A DNA stretch of 64,000 bases from Antennarius striatus (Eukaryota > Chordata > Actinopteri > Lophiiformes > Antennariidae), in assembly GCF_040054535.1 (NCBI RefSeq), contig NC_090797.1:9895001-9959000 (forward strand), read 5' to 3'. Each line of letters starts with the position of its first letter. Position 1 is the first letter of the stretch. The position numbers and the translations under genes are program-made. The notes below the pieces were generated by a model. It worked only from the letters and a program-made list of their open reading frames with translations. It did no database searches and had not been told where the DNA came from. This document shows positions 1 through 12,609 of the stretch, one piece after another.

Positions 1-557
1 CGTCTCACCACAAGTCCAGTAAGTACACCATGTGCTGAGCACCACGCCAAAGAAAGTATGTGCTAGTGCATGAAGGGAGTTTAAAGTTTTGGCCATTCTT
101 TAGCTCTCTCAATCTTTCCATAACTCCCTGACAGGAATGTGCTCTGGCTTTTTTTTTCTTTGTTCACTGCACTTTCAATATAAGATGCCAAAAACAACCA
201 AAAAACCCTTTAGAAGTACAACTTTAAGAGTAACTATCTCAGACAAAGTCATAATGAGGAAACTATATATTATTCAAATTAGGGTTACACCATCTACTTC
301 ATTAAAATAAGGTGAACTTTGTTGTTACATTTGCACAAATGAATGTGTGCCGATGGTTTTACATTGAACACAAAAAGAAATCAGTGTACTGTTGGAGGAA
401 GGGGACAACAGTCTCAAAATCAGATATCTAATGGATCCTGCATCAATCACTTGTCCCTGATGGAAGGAAGTGAGCCCTCAAGATAAATAAAATTTAATTA
501 AGAAGATAAATTATCAACATGACATTGTTTAGATTTTATAGTATCTATAAATCATCA

Positions 558-858
558 GGGCGGCACGGTGGCACAGTGAGTAGCGCTGTCGCCGCACAGC
601 AAGGCGGCTTCGAGTTCACATCCCGCTCTGTGTGGAGTTTGTATGTTTTCCCCATGTCTGTGAGGGTTCTCTCCGGGTTCCCCGGCTTCCTCCCACCTCC
701 AAACCCCCCCCCCCCATGTGCTTCAGGTTAATTGGTTGCTTCAAAGTGCCCGTAGGTGTAAGTGTGTGCGTGCGTGTTTGTCTCTCTGTGTGGCTCCGCG
801 GTGCACTGGCATCACGCCTGGAGTTTACCCCACCTAAGTTTGAGAATAAACGCTGTTG
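558..858 (+). repeat. tRNA-derived SINE-like element, family A
   Basis: It begins GGCGGCACGGTGGCACAGTG, which resembles a Pol III box A, followed about 50 bp later by a box B-like GAGTTCACATCCC. Then comes the conserved fish body (tgtggagtttgtatgtt, ctccgggttccccggcttcc). Related copies are at 20085-20345, 32519-32815 and 33568-33742. The family name is not known to me; the call rests on internal repetition within this window and on the tRNA-like head. Confidence 0.65.
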
Positions 859-2505
859 AAAATACAAAAATAACTATAATTTAATTAGTACTGTATTACT
901 AAACTATTATACTAAAATTGGTAGAGATGAAGCAATAGAGAATCAGCTGAATCAGCAGCTCCCATTTTGCCATCTTTCAACTGAACTGGATTGACAAGAA
1001 GAACCAGACTGTAATAATGAGCAATCCAATTGTAAAAATAGAATCTATGCATCCTATCATTCACGTCATGACAATGCCTGACGTATTAACCATTTAGTCA
1101 TGTAATACAAGCATCTATTTTCAACCACAACTGCGTCATACAGACTTTTTTGGTTTGGTCATGAGGACTCCACCTTTACACTGACACAATGTCTTGCAAA
1201 CTTGAGGAACCAGATCTTGACATGAGCAAATGCAGTCAGAGTTTGGGAGGGGGTTCCAACTGATTGACGAAGCAAGCTTTCCACACATACAGCTGAGAGG
1301 GTTTCCATTGTTGTGACAAATTTGTGGCATGTCGACATACCCCCGCAGAAAAAACTCAACTCGGCCCCACAAAGACTCCAGTCTTTTCTCAAGCTGCCTG
1401 AGATTCAACCACTGGAGTCTTGTAAGCCTTTACATTCATGCTTTCACCATCCTCATCACACTCAACCTATTCATGCCTTACTATATTTAGAGTATTCACC
1501 TCACTAACAAGAGCGTCTCAGTACTGGCACTCAGCATAACCTGGTCTTTATGTACTGGATGCATTAGTTAGCTGAAGAAATAGAGCTAGAATTGCATCCA
1601 TCACCATTGATCCTGGCCCATTTATATTGTGATTATTTTAAATTGTTGCTTTGTCTGAATGTTTACAGAATTACTTAAAAAGCTACCAACAGATTTTGAG
1701 TTTCTATTTCAGAGAGGTACGGTACGACTCAAGGAGAAGGCCGACTGATTCTGATGTCGATCCGAATCATTATAGGCCCAAACTGTTTATGATTCTCTGC
1801 CAGAGGCATTCATCAGGGAGATGAGAAGACTCACATAGACAAGGGCAAAAGTTTCCCATAGATGTGAGCTCCATTACAGATTTTTATAGAAAATGAAGGT
1901 GTGACACAGGGAGACGATGTGTAGCTAAAAATCATGCTTCCCAGGTGAAACTTCTTCTTTTCCACTGTTTGAAGGATGCCTAGTCAGTTGGAAGCAAGAT
2001 TTTTTTTAAACTTCCTGATGAATTTCAAGGAAATTTGGTCAAAGAATTCAGAATGGGACAAGCATTTTTATTTTCCTGTCCCTTTTACAATTTTGCTAAA
2101 TAAGCAAAACTAAGAGACCTTATGAACAAAAAACATAGTGTAGGTGTTAACACACGGTACAGACAAGCAAAACTGAATCACTCAACCTTGGAGGAGGTAT
2201 GTTCTCTATTGTCATCAATCATGACAAAACCATTCTTGACACACGTGTCCTTCACGTGATAATCTACAGTAATAGTGGGTACACCATAGTAGAAAGTGTT
2301 TGCTGCTTCTCCACGGTAAAACCAAATCCTGCTTTAAAATGGCCTTTTGCCTTCAGTTATGTAACACAGAGTGTGTGCTCTTGCCATCTGAGTCTCGGTG
2401 GGCCAAACGGAGACGACAGGAGGGGCGTTTGTTTTACAGAGAAAAATCCAGCTGGTTTGCAGGATGGGAATCAGACACCGCAGAGGCCTACTGAGACCTC
2501 AGACA

Positions 2506-2621
<116 letters not shown>

Positions 2622-2892
2622 CTACAGACAGGTAAAGACTTGTGTTCCAGCTGTGAACGACAATCCTTAAAATGAGCCTTGAGGCTACGCTTCCTGACAA
2701 ATACCAGCATATTAGACCATATTTGATTACACTATTTAAAGGTAACTGGTAAAATTACCTTAAAAATCATTTTATATTTGAGTACTTTTTCCAAAACATG
2801 GAGTACATTTTGGTAATAAATCTTCTTTACTTGTATTTAATTAGACTCCTGAATTCACAGCTAACATTTGTACTGGAGAATTTTTATAGATA

Positions 2893-3010
2893 GTCATTCG
2901 TTCATTCATTTTCCTGCCCGCTTCATCCGCTTGCGCGGGTCACGGGGAGCTGGAGCCTATCCCAGCCGGTATAGGCAGTGCAAACAGGCAGTGCAAACTC
3001 CGGGCGCAAC
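2893..3010. repeat. Short interspersed repeat fragment
   Basis: The stretch with cattcattttcctgcccgc and ggagcctatcccagccgg resembles the 3' part of interspersed repeats common in fish; the ctgggataggctcc motif recurs in the opposite sense at about 33714-33727 inside a family A SINE copy. The borders are approximate. Confidence 0.4.
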
Positions 3011-4343
3011 GCCACTGCACCTCAGAGGTTACAGAAAGTCAATGCAAAGCAAAAGTGGGAGCTGAATTACAGGAAACGTAGTGTTTTTACGGAGTTGAAC
3101 ATCAAAATGTAGCTTCAATGCTGCCACTTGGAGCTTTGCCTCAACCAAGCAGCTTCTGTTTTCACCGGATTGTTGGCTTGTTCATTTTTCTGTTGGACAA
3201 CTCAAAAGACATATTTTCATGTTTCCTTCTTCCTTAAACATCTTAAAAGGAAAGAAGAATCATAAATGCTCAAGGAAATCCTGATTGGCTGAAGTCCACT
3301 TGTAAAGACTTCCTTGTCCTGATCTGGAAATGAAAAGTGAAGAATGCAGAGAAGAGGAAGGTGGCTATGACAACTCCTGAGCCAGTCCTACAGGATACGT
3401 TCAGCACTTGCACTTATTAACTGTTTAAACATTCACCTGAGCTTTACAAGACCATTCTGATCATTAGAAATGTCAAATATTAAATATCTTTATTTCAATA
3501 GTAGAGCAACAAGGCTCCTCTTTCGGTTTCTTTTGTATGCTTCAAATTTTTGCATATTTGCATGGAACACAGAACCCAGTGGTTCCAGGGGGACCAGATG
3601 CAGATGTTCCAGGGCCTCCACGGGGGTTTTGTCAGAGAATATCCGGTGGCACCACTGGCGATTACTCATGGAAATAGCATGGACAGAGATACATAAAGGT
3701 CCAGCAATGAATAGATTTCAAAAGGTTAACACTATTTCAAGTCACTCCTAAAACCCATTTCCATTCAGACTTAATTGATGCTATGCAGTAAATAATCCAT
3801 AGTTGTGTAGAACAAGAAATTTGTCCAATAAAGCCATAACCTATAAGTCATGACAGGACAAACAATCACTGAGGAATCTTTAGTTTGACAATTTTGATTT
3901 TCAAGACAATTTTTTCACTTTATTCAACAGAAAACTAAAGCAATTTATCAATGCATAGAACAAAAGTAACTTATGCATACTAAACAATAGTTTTAGAATT
4001 GTTTTATCCTCCACATAATGAGTGATTGTTTCTAATTTTATCTATATACGGTTTGATTTACTTTGTCACCATCTTGCTCATTGTTTCTCTCCCAGGCTGA
4101 GAAACCTTTCTGGGACCCCAAGGTGCAATACGTGAATGGAGAGCCTGGTACCACACACACAACGCAAATAATACCCTCCCCCTGGTGTCAACAAAATAAA
4201 CTTTCATCAAATAAATAGAAGCTGACTTGAAGCCTCAATAAGTCAAGTAACTTTCTAATGCTGATCAGAAACTACACAACTAATTATCAGGAACTGACAG
4301 GCATTTTCTCCTCTCCCCTATCCATCACTGATCGATAACTTAC

Positions 4344-4442
4344 ATTGGTATAGAGCACAGAATCGATTTCCCCGTCCTCAGAGAGCTCGCTGAGGTTCCT
4401 GTCCCAGTGTAGGAAGGGTTCACTACTATCCAGGATCTCCAT
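4344..4442 (-). CDS. creb3l2: creb3l2-like transcription factor, first coding exon (partial gene)
   Basis: CREB3-family proteins are ER-membrane bZIP transcription factors released by Golgi site-1/site-2 proteolysis and activate secretory-pathway genes. Only the first coding exon is here: ATG on the minus strand at 4440-4442, 33 codons, then a strong donor (GTAAGTTATCG) at 4343. The peptide MEILDSSEPFLHWDRNLSEL followed by an acidic stretch matches the CREB3L2 N-terminus (human begins MEVLESGEQ..LQWDRKLSELSE); CREB3L1 begins differently. The bZIP and membrane segment must lie left of the window. The reading frame stays open upstream of this ATG, so an earlier start is possible, but family alignment favours this one. 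The 5' UTR probably extends to about 4590. CREB3L2 and SSBP1 are neighbours on human 7q as well, which supports the call. Confidence 0.75.
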
Positions 4443-4599
4443 GGCTGACTCCACTGTTTCTGTGGTCTTTTTGTTGTTGTTGTGGTTATATTCGACAGAG
4501 CAAACAGCTGCTTCTAGTTAAAAGGTCAGAATAGGAACTCCAAAAAGTTGTTCACAACGAGCCAACGATCGAAAAGCCGTCCTGGAGACTGAACTCGGT

Positions 4600-7016
4600 T
4601 ATGTCAGGAATGTGGAGCGGTGAGAATGAAGGTGAGTGATGTTATTGTTGTTTATCATCTCCTCTCTAGTCCAGGGGTCCACAGACACTTTCTACCAGTC
4701 TCTCTGCTTTTCTTCCTCCTGCCGCTCCTCCTCGCGAGCCAGACGCTCAGGAATGTGTGGGCGGAGTCACGCAAGCGAATTAACCCGGAGTTATTTAAAA
4801 ATAAATAATAATAAAAAAAACGATAAAGCCATAAAAGTCACAAAGTCTGCGCATATAAACGTGATGATATACTTTAGATACAAAACGTCAAAAAGTTTGT
4901 CCTAGCTATTTGTGATGTTAGCGTCATTACTCATAATGATTGTAAACGTAATTCCGGTTTAGAATTTCAGAATAAAATAATTTAAGGCGTCCTTTGAAAG
5001 TGGTTAACAGGTCACTGCGAAATAAACTGGAGGAAAAATAGTCAGTACTGTAGACTTCAGTTAAGCGCACAAACAAGAAAACTGGGAATTTGTGACAATC
5101 CATGGGAAGGAGGATTACAATCACAATCAATGCTAATGTGGACCTGTTACTTACAGATGGTGAAGTACACCGCACTCCTGTCACATGTGAAACTTATAGC
5201 ACTGCACTTATGTTTTTATTGTTTTATACTGTAGCTTTATTTTGGAACTCATGATATTGAGATTAAAAGAGGGAGTCAAACAGGACCTTTTCTTTTAAAT
5301 AGCACAAATAACAAAAAAATATTTTGCAAATAAAAAAAAGGTGCATTTTTACATAGTGCTACTTTACTTTTTCTCTTAATATTTAGGACACTAATCTGCC
5401 AAATGCTTATTTAAGGTAAAATTTAATCTTCGTTCCATGCAGGGGAAGATCATATGAAATGATGTAAAGCTTAAGAACAACTTTTAAATTACGTACGATA
5501 TTATATATTTTTGTAGGTGATCATTTAGTGGTAAAGAAGGAGCTTATCTTTGAAATTCAATCAAAATCAAGCATATTTTAAATTATTTTCTAAGAAATGG
5601 TAAAGGTGATTAAACAAAATAACCATCAAAAATCAAATATTCATCATTAGTGGTTGCCTAAAAAAACAAAACAAAACCCTGAATAAAAGTTAAAGAACAG
5701 AACCACCTCTTAATCTGGCTCACATGCAATGGCTCATTCTTTTGCCCTCTTTTGAGATAATGAAGAGTGGAGACAACTCTAATCCAACCCTTGACCTTGA
5801 GCCAAGTAATGAAAAAATAACATTTAATAACTTCTTATTTTATTATTATTATTATTTGCTATGTTTTATGAATTCATATGTAATTCACTGACACCTACTT
5901 ATGTCAACGCTTTTATTTTTAAACACACTTCCGGTTCATCACTATGTCAAACTTGTCTTAATATCTGACGCAGTTTCTTTCTACTGAATCCACAGGTTTC
6001 CCCCACAACTCATAACCCCGCCTACTTTCAGCTGACGGACCAATCAGGATACTCGTGAGTTTAAAGCCCTCTCACTAAGGCGGGCTTGACCCGCCCGACC
6101 CTTCAACTGTCAAGTGACGCAGCCAATCAAAAAGGACATTGATTTCTTTTGACCAGTGATCTTAGGCCAAGAATACTTTTTGAGTAAATCCCGCCTCTGC
6201 TCTCACAGGAATAGCCAATCACCACCCGTTAACGGAAAGTCTATGAAGTCTGGATTGAAACAGATCAAGTATAACCTTAAAAACTTAAATACCAGATTTT
6301 TATAGACTTTATTATCAGAGTCATGATGTATTTGGTAATAACCTATTTGTATGTTTTTCTTTATAAAATGAATTCAGGAAACAGTTAACATAACCAGGTA
6401 AAAATCATGTGTGACTATAAAACAAACACAAATGGGAAGAACAAACTTGTCTGCATATATGGTCTATTATAGAAAACAGAAAAGAAATGACGTAGCAACA
6501 CCGAGGTGACATCAACTAGTCACTTCCAGAAAGGAAATGAAGAACAAGTGAAACTAACAAAGCAGAAAACAAATAAAACCTTACACATCATATACAGTGA
6601 TGTTCTGTTAAGCACAAGTCCAGGGAAAAGTAAAATGTTCAACTGACAACCTATAGTAAAAAAATAACTCTGGACAAAGAAGATGTGAAATTATCATCAT
6701 GAAACAATTTGATTGGAGTATAAAGACAATTTGATTCCATAGAATTAACTGTGAAAAACAAAGGATACAAGGTTCTTCGTGAACCTCCACATCTTTGTAG
6801 CAGTTCTGTATGATCTGTAAGGAGCTCTTTCTGTCTCTTGATGCCTCATGGTCTGCTGGAGGTGCCATGGACAAACATGACTTGTGTTGCAACTTAATCT
6901 ATCCCCTCTTCTTGCACAAGTTCTTTAGTTGGTGACATTTAGGGTCTTAGTTTTCTTTAAGTAAAAGCAAAAAAAGGAAAATATAGAAAAAGAAGGTCTG
7001 ATTTTTGGATAGTCCT
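4600..7016. other. Intergenic region between creb3l2 5' end and ssbp1 3' end
   Basis: No coding exon recognised. The stretch is AT-rich except for a GC-richer island at about 5985-6240 with three CCAAT boxes, listed separately. The part next to 7016 will include the ssbp1 3' UTR (minus strand). Confidence 0.5.
5985..6240. promoter_or_regulatory. GC-richer island with three same-strand CCAAT boxes
   Basis: CCAAT occurs at 6040-6044, 6123-6127 and 6215-6219, all on the plus strand, within locally GC-rich sequence that contains an imperfect inverted repeat (ggcgggcttgacccgcc). This looks promoter-like (NF-Y type), yet no exon was recognised beside it. It could be a distal creb3l2 promoter, a promoter for a non-coding RNA, or chance. 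Confidence 0.3.
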
Positions 7017-10000
7017 TCAGGTCCTGTCTCGAATGTTGTCGCTCAGAAAGACGATGTTGTCTAGAGAACAAACAAGATAAATTTTGAAATTACTTAAACA
7101 TAAGTCAGTAAGACACAACATTTTAACTATTTTATTATACTCATATTGAATAGTGTGTTCAGTCTCTGACCTGCTATAATGGTTGTGGCCTGACGTCTGA
7201 CTTGGTTCTTGTCCACATATTCTCCGTAGTCCAGTTTCCCTTCTACAAGGACCCTGGACCTAAAGGAGACAAAAGGAGGATGCTTCCTTAAAAGCTTTGT
7301 GAGTAAGACAAGCTGAATACATATGTGCAAAGTTATTTGGTCACGGTGGAGGCATCAGGGAGAGCATGTTTAAAATGAAATATTTGAAATTCCCCTGTCT
7401 ATTTTGAGCCTTAACTTCAGCAAAGAAGCCCCTGTAACCGAAATGAATTGAATCTGGCCATGAATGTTGGACTGCACAATGGAAAAACTAAGCATGTTTC
7501 TACTTTTCTAATAGCACTTTAAGGGAAATAGTGTTGACATCAACTACACAATCAAACATGACTGGTTCAAATATGTGTGGATACAGTCTGTGACTGTTTT
7601 GCATGGCATCGCATGACACCTCTTCATTTACTCAGTGTTAAATAGTCATAACGATCTAGAGAAATTTTATAGTTTTTATTTTGTGACACAGAAGGAACCA
7701 GATAATGTTAACTATTTATATTTAGAAAAAATAACTCTGAAATGAATTACAACAAAAGAATGAAGTAGAGTCAACCACATAAAACCTCAAAATAAAATAA
7801 AATAAAATAAAACAACGCTGCACCCGTGCAGAAGATACATGTCGTACCCTTTCTTGATGTACTGGTAGGCAACGTCTCTCAAACCAGGTTTGAACACAGA
7901 CACACGATGCCACGTCGTCTTCTGACTTACTTCACCTGAAACTCACAACATAGCAGGAATCAGCATTGACTTGGGACATTAAAAATGACTAATAGACATG
8001 TAAGGGTGCATCATAATGCATCAGAAAGCTCAGCCCATTTATCCGCATTAACATTTTAATTCTGAATACACACTGGAGTTGGAAACTATTTTTTTAAGGG
8101 AGAAACTACTATAAAATATTCTGTATGTGCCATTTTAGTAAGCTGTGTTGTCATCTAAAACCTTGAACTCTAACATTCTACGTATTCTATAATCTTTTCT
8201 ATGAAACGTCTAATTTCATTTTGAAGTAATAGTGACATCTAGTGGTAGAATATGAAACACACATTTAACAACGCAAAACAATTTATAAATACAGTGGTAC
8301 CTCTACTTATGAAATTAATTGGTTCTGGAAGAAATTTCTTTAAGTAGAAAATTTTGTAAGTAGAGACACATTTTACGTGCAAATGCCCCAATTCGTTCCA
8401 AACCCCCCAAAATTCAGACATAAATGTTTTATAAAGCATAAAAATGCATCAAAACATGTAACAAATACATGTTACAATTAGATTATTACACAATGAACGA
8501 GAGTTGTGCATAATGCAAAAATCAAAGAATAGAGTAAAGAATAAAAATGATGGTCATTTAGCTTTTAACTACTGTCCTCATTATTTTTGCCCTCGTGGGT
8601 TCATGCGCTACTTGCCTCACCATGGCGAACAACAGAGTGAATTCCAGTCCTCCTTTTGAACTTCTCGAACCACCCACGCAATGCCTTAAACTCCAGGTGT
8701 TCTTTCGCCGACTTTCTCTCGCCTGAATCCTCCCTTGACAAGGTCATTAAAAATGGCAATAGCCTTTTCGCAAATTATTTTATTTTATCATATTTTATCA
8801 GAACACCTCATGGGTCGAGAGCCGAATGACGAGGACGCTGCATAGACACCTATCTAGATACACAGAGGTCCCTCTTAGCCAATGGAATGCCAGGAAAATG
8901 CTAGATCCAATGGCAGAGCAGCTATAAGAATGTTGCGTTCAGGAACCTTTGGGAGCTGCGAGTAGCAGCCCATACTGTATTTTTACCTTTCGTATCCTGA
9001 ATTTTTTGTTGTAACAACAGGCAATAATATTTTCCTGTTGAGGCATTTCGCAACTTGAAAATTTTGTACGAAGAGATGTTCGTAAGTAGAGGTACCACTG
9101 TACAGGTATATGTATTATCTGAACACGAGCAACATAGTTAAACAAGGAAATAGGCAGTCACAGACTGCAACATCCTACAACACCCCTGAATTCAAAATTT
9201 TACCCTGACCTTCTTTCATAGGTCAGGATCATTTAATAAAAGTGCCCATCCCCTTTGCCACTCGAGTAATCTGCTTTTTATTTCATCTTTCTATCTACAG
9301 CGTTTGCGAAGATATTTGGTGGACTAATGGACGGACGTCAGCCAATAGAATGCGCGTACGGTATCACGTGACTGCCCACCAAAAATCCGTGATGAGATGA
9401 AGTTGCGAGCGTTGATGTGCGAATGGGCGAGGGGGCATTGTAATGTAATTGTGGATTTCCTTCCATCTTTACACAATAATTCTAGTATTAAACCCACTGA
9501 TTACACCAACGAAATTATGTACAGCAACTGTTAATTTCAATGCATAAAAAATCAATCTGTCTTTTCACCTGTAGTGTTAACCTCTCCGTCTCCTGTGCGC
9601 CACATTTCATTGGTTGCTACGGAGAAGATGGTCACAGGGTTACGACCCTCCATTTGTCTCATTACTGGGTCTTGACCCACCCGACCTAAGAGCTGCACTC
9701 GGTTTATGGCTGAAATAAAGACACACAATCCTGTTTATCACACCAATTGAAAGACTTCTTTCTCTGTCTCAGATCAAATCTTTACCTTACAGAAAATTTA
9801 CTCACATCTCTCCAGAATGAGGCTGGTCTCTGTGCTCCTGTGTCTCACCAGTTGTCTAAACATCTGTGGAGGGAGGAGACACCAAACAGAATAAACTTCA
9901 CTGACGCAGAATAGAGTGTGCATCCTCCAACACTTTGCATCAGATGAAGATTAACACTCAGATGAGCTTCAGAAATCCCTGTTGCATCAGAAAAACCTTC

Positions 10001-10700
10001 CTTCATTTTGTTAGTAAAGTTTTGTATGATGGTAAACTTCACAAAAGCCAAATTTATGTAATCATGTCAGATCTCAAAAACCTCCTTGTGATCGGACCAC
10101 CGAGAAATGTTGTTAGCAACAGGTTTGTTCAGTCGGCAAAAAATGGTCCACAACGAGAGCATCTCAAGGCAATACTGTACAGTGGTACCTCTACTTACGA
10201 ATATCTATATACGAAATGTTCTACTTACGAAACGCCCCAACAGGAAAATATTGCCTCTAGTTACGAAAGAAATTTCGAGTTACAAAAGGTAAAAATACAG
10301 TATGGGCTGGTACTCGCAGCTCCCAAAGGTTCCTGAACGCAACATTCTTATAGCTGCTCTGCCATTGGCTATTACCTAGCATCCTGGCATCCCACTGGCT
10401 AAGAGGGACCTCTATGTGTAGCTAGATAGGTGTCTATGCAGCGTCCTCGTCATTCAGTCCTCGACCCATAAGGTGTTCTGATAGTTTTACGCATAAAACA
10501 TTTATGTCTGAATTTTGGGGGGCTTGGAACGGATTAGGGCATTTGCATGGAAAACTACTTACGAAATTTTCTTCTTACAGAATTTCTTCCAGAACCAATA
10601 AATTTCGTAAGTAGAGGTACCACTGTATGCTGATTTTTGTGTTCACCATGACATACATTGTATAGTAATTGTTCACCTGTGTTGAGGCTGTTCTTAACAT
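7017..10700 (-). CDS. ssbp1: Mitochondrial single-stranded DNA-binding protein, complete CDS
   Basis: SSBP1 is an OB-fold protein that binds displaced single strands at the mitochondrial replication fork as a tetramer and works with POLG and Twinkle. Coding exons (minus strand, 5' to 3'): 10677-10700, 9806-9863, 9569-9709, 7848-7935, 7171-7259, 7017-7060 (TGA at 7017-7019). Phases join without error to 147 codons; human SSBP1 is 148 aa. Diagnostic segments: [81 protein letters not shown] and DNIVFLSD. The first coding exon supplies only MLRTASTQ, the start of a presumed mitochondrial targeting peptide (basic, no acidic residue). MITEs occupy two introns. No frameshift or missing core residue was seen. 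Confidence 0.95.
8292..9100. mobile_element. Tc1/mariner-like MITE, copy 1 (ssbp1 intron)
   Basis: The element starts CAGTGGTACCTCTACTTAT and ends with the inverse CGTAAGTAGAGGTACCACTG, flanked on both sides by TA (8290-8291 and 9101-9102), the classic Tc1/mariner target duplication. It is 809 bp with no transposase frame, so it is non-autonomous. It lies in the ssbp1 intron between exons 7848-7935 and 9569-9709. Confidence 0.85.
9298..9442. mobile_element. MITE fragment related to the 16597-16926 element
   Basis: Sequence around 9335-9440 (gacgtcagccaatagaatgcgcg, tatcacgtgactgcccaccaaaaatc, tgatgtgcgaatg) repeats the right half of the element at 16597-16926, and the same cattgta/cactgta end is visible. 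The left part is missing or rearranged. It sits in the same ssbp1 intron as MITE copy 1. Confidence 0.6.
10180..10625. mobile_element. Tc1/mariner-like MITE, copy 2 (ssbp1 intron, inverted)
   Basis: It has the same terminal inverted repeats as copy 1 (CAGTGGTACCTCTACTTACG and its inverse) and TA on both flanks (10178-10179, 10626-10627). At 446 bp it is an internally shortened relative. Its interior matches copy 1 only as reverse complement, so the two copies face opposite ways. It lies in the intron between the start-codon exon and exon 9806-9863. Confidence 0.85.
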
Positions 10701-10759
10701 CGTCACTTGGATTGAAGCAGCGAGTGGAGAGACAAAAGCTGGACTTTTTGATGAATGAG
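10677..10759 (-). other. ssbp1: ssbp1 exon 2: 5' UTR plus 24-bp start-codon segment
   Basis: The acceptor reads TTTTTTAG just above 10759 and the donor is CACAG/GTGAAC at 10677/10676. Only the last 24 bases are coding. Starting here rather than at the later in-frame ATG (end of exon at 9863) reproduces the human N-terminal length. Confidence 0.8.
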
Positions 10760-11698
10760 CTAAAAAATAAAATGTTACAATAGGTTTGTTATAGTTCTTG
10801 CAAAGTCACCTGATCACAATCTGCATGAAAAACATTGTTTCCCAGTGTTTGATAGACACTTTAAAAAAATTATACTCTTACTTTTCTTTCAAAGGTCACC
10901 TTTAAAACAAGGCGGGTATAGTTTTTTGGAAAACATTTGGGTATATTTGTGAGTGGGTAGAAGAGTAGGAAAAGTCTAGGCAGAAATCACTCACTGTAAG
11001 ATTTTTTATCAATGCTGTACAAGAACTCCATGATTTCCATGAACTTCATGGATGACTGAACTCAGCTTTACCCATATCAGGAAAACACATTTTTCACCCA
11101 CATCTATAATGTTGCCTGGATGATATTTTAGTCAAACACCCAATCTATACTTACTACTCTTCTTGTTATATTAATATTTTGAATCAATGCATCATGAACT
11201 ATTCCAGAAATGTTTATTGTTTTGTGGTTTACCTTATATTGCATGTATATTTTTTAATTTTCAAAAAACTTAGAAGTATCGTATAGTATATATACTAGTA
11301 CAATATATAAGATAGAAGTATAGTAGAAAAGTATTTCGTGAAATGTTCCATTAGATGACAGGGAGAGATGTTTTATTGTTCTACGTGTTGAATTACTTAA
11401 CATGATACAGTAAACGTACGACATTTCGGTTTTCAGAGACTGCTTTCGTTTCTGTTTGTCGTCAGACACGCTGAAGGCAAGTGAAAGCCGCTTTCCTACA
11501 GCAGCAATGTCGTGTTATGTACATTGAATAAAACCTTCACATTCACATGTCCCCACTTATTTTAGTTCACAAAATCCCGAGCCGGAAACAGCATATTTTT
11601 GACAATATTTTGGGAAAAATGTGTCAATAAATCAATTAATTTGTCAATAAATCAAATCGAATATTAACATAGTTCAAACAAGCTGAATGAAAACTTAC

Positions 11699-11800
11699 CA
11701 GCTGCCACACTTCTGGACACACCGCGTAACCTCGCTCCGTTTCCTGTGCGTCCCTAACACAGGTCCGGCAATTCGCTAAACGATGTTAGAGTTCCTCTTT
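11699..11800 (-). promoter_or_regulatory. ssbp1: ssbp1 non-coding first exon and promoter area
   Basis: A good minus-strand donor (GGCAGCTG/GTAAGTTTTC) ends at 11699. The sequence above it is locally GC-rich with several CpGs, unlike its surroundings, as expected of a housekeeping first exon. The transcription start is not established; the upper limit is a guess. Confidence 0.5.
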
Positions 11801-12402
11801 ACAGCGATACTATACTGTACGGTATTTAGGGTTTTCAACAAGAATAAATGTTAATATTGTGGGGAAAAAAATAAGTATCAGAAAATCTGAATAATACTCA
11901 ATTATACCTGTTCCCTTTGGTTTTTGAAACTGTTATATATTGAATGACTATTATATCATTATAAACCGGTACATATGTTATTATGAACACATAATCTGGC
12001 AAAAGATGAGGCCACAACTGTAATTTTGTTTTAAATGTTATTAAATAAACTTAAAACAAACAGACTTACTTTTAAAATAATAAACAATCTATTTTTATCC
12101 TTAAACTGAATCAGCTTCATCTTGTTCAGAAATCCGCGATGACTCAAAAGCAACATGGACAAAACAAAAAACGAAAACAAAAAACAACAACAACAACCAC
12201 ACTGTTTCAATAATATATTTCAATATCAACCACTTCACACATTGATCCCTGATAAAGGAATAATTCAAGTTGAAAAGTCTTGTGTAATTGATATGGTATT
12301 GTTAGTTGAGAATAAAAATAAAAGTAATAGAAACCAAATCCATCAGCATGCTCTACCACTCGAATTTTATGACTGTACTATAAAACACCGTGACGTAGCG
12401 AA

Positions 12403-12474
12403 GGGGATGTAGCTCAGTGGTAGAGCGCATGCTTTGCATGTATGAGGCCCCGGGTTCGATCCCCGGCATCTCCA
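12403..12474 (+). tRNA. tRNA-Ala, anticodon UGC
   Basis: A 72-nt cloverleaf folds without gaps: acceptor stem GGGGATG with CATCTCC, D arm GCTC/GAGC, anticodon stem CATGC/GTATG with loop TTTGCAT (anticodon TGC at 12435-12437), T arm CCGGG/CCCGG around TTCGATC, and discriminator A. The acceptor stem has the G3-U70 wobble that alanyl-tRNA synthetase uses as identity element. Box A (TAGCTCAGTGGTAGAGC) and box B (GGTTCGATCC) are intact, and there is no intron. CCA is not encoded, as in eukaryotes. It looks functional rather than a SINE relic. Confidence 0.96.
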
Positions 12475-12481
12475 CTAAAGC

Positions 12482-12486
12482 TTTTT
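12482..12486 (+). terminator. RNA polymerase III terminator of tRNA-Ala
   Basis: A run of five T begins 8 bases after the tRNA end, within the usual distance for a Pol III stop. Confidence 0.85.
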
Positions 12487-12609
12487 CTTTCTGGAGTTGT
12501 GTCTATCTGTGTAATTGTAGGTGGCAGTGACGCCTTAAAGCGCTTGCGCAGGGATTATTAGTTCCTGTGCTATGACGTGTGAACGACACATAGACAACAT
12601 AAACCCTAC

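Noticed and set aside
1136-1408. Minus-strand 90-codon Cys-containing frame
   Set aside because: No family recognised, no splice context, and it sits in a probable creb3l2 intron.
3570-3665. Collagen-like Gly-Pro stretch on the plus strand
   Set aside because: Too short, no flanking splice sites that extend the pattern, no neighbouring collagen exons.
4096-4155. Plausible acceptor (tctctcccag) followed by an open plus-strand stretch
   Set aside because: No donor with matching phase and no partner exon; probably chance or an old repeat.
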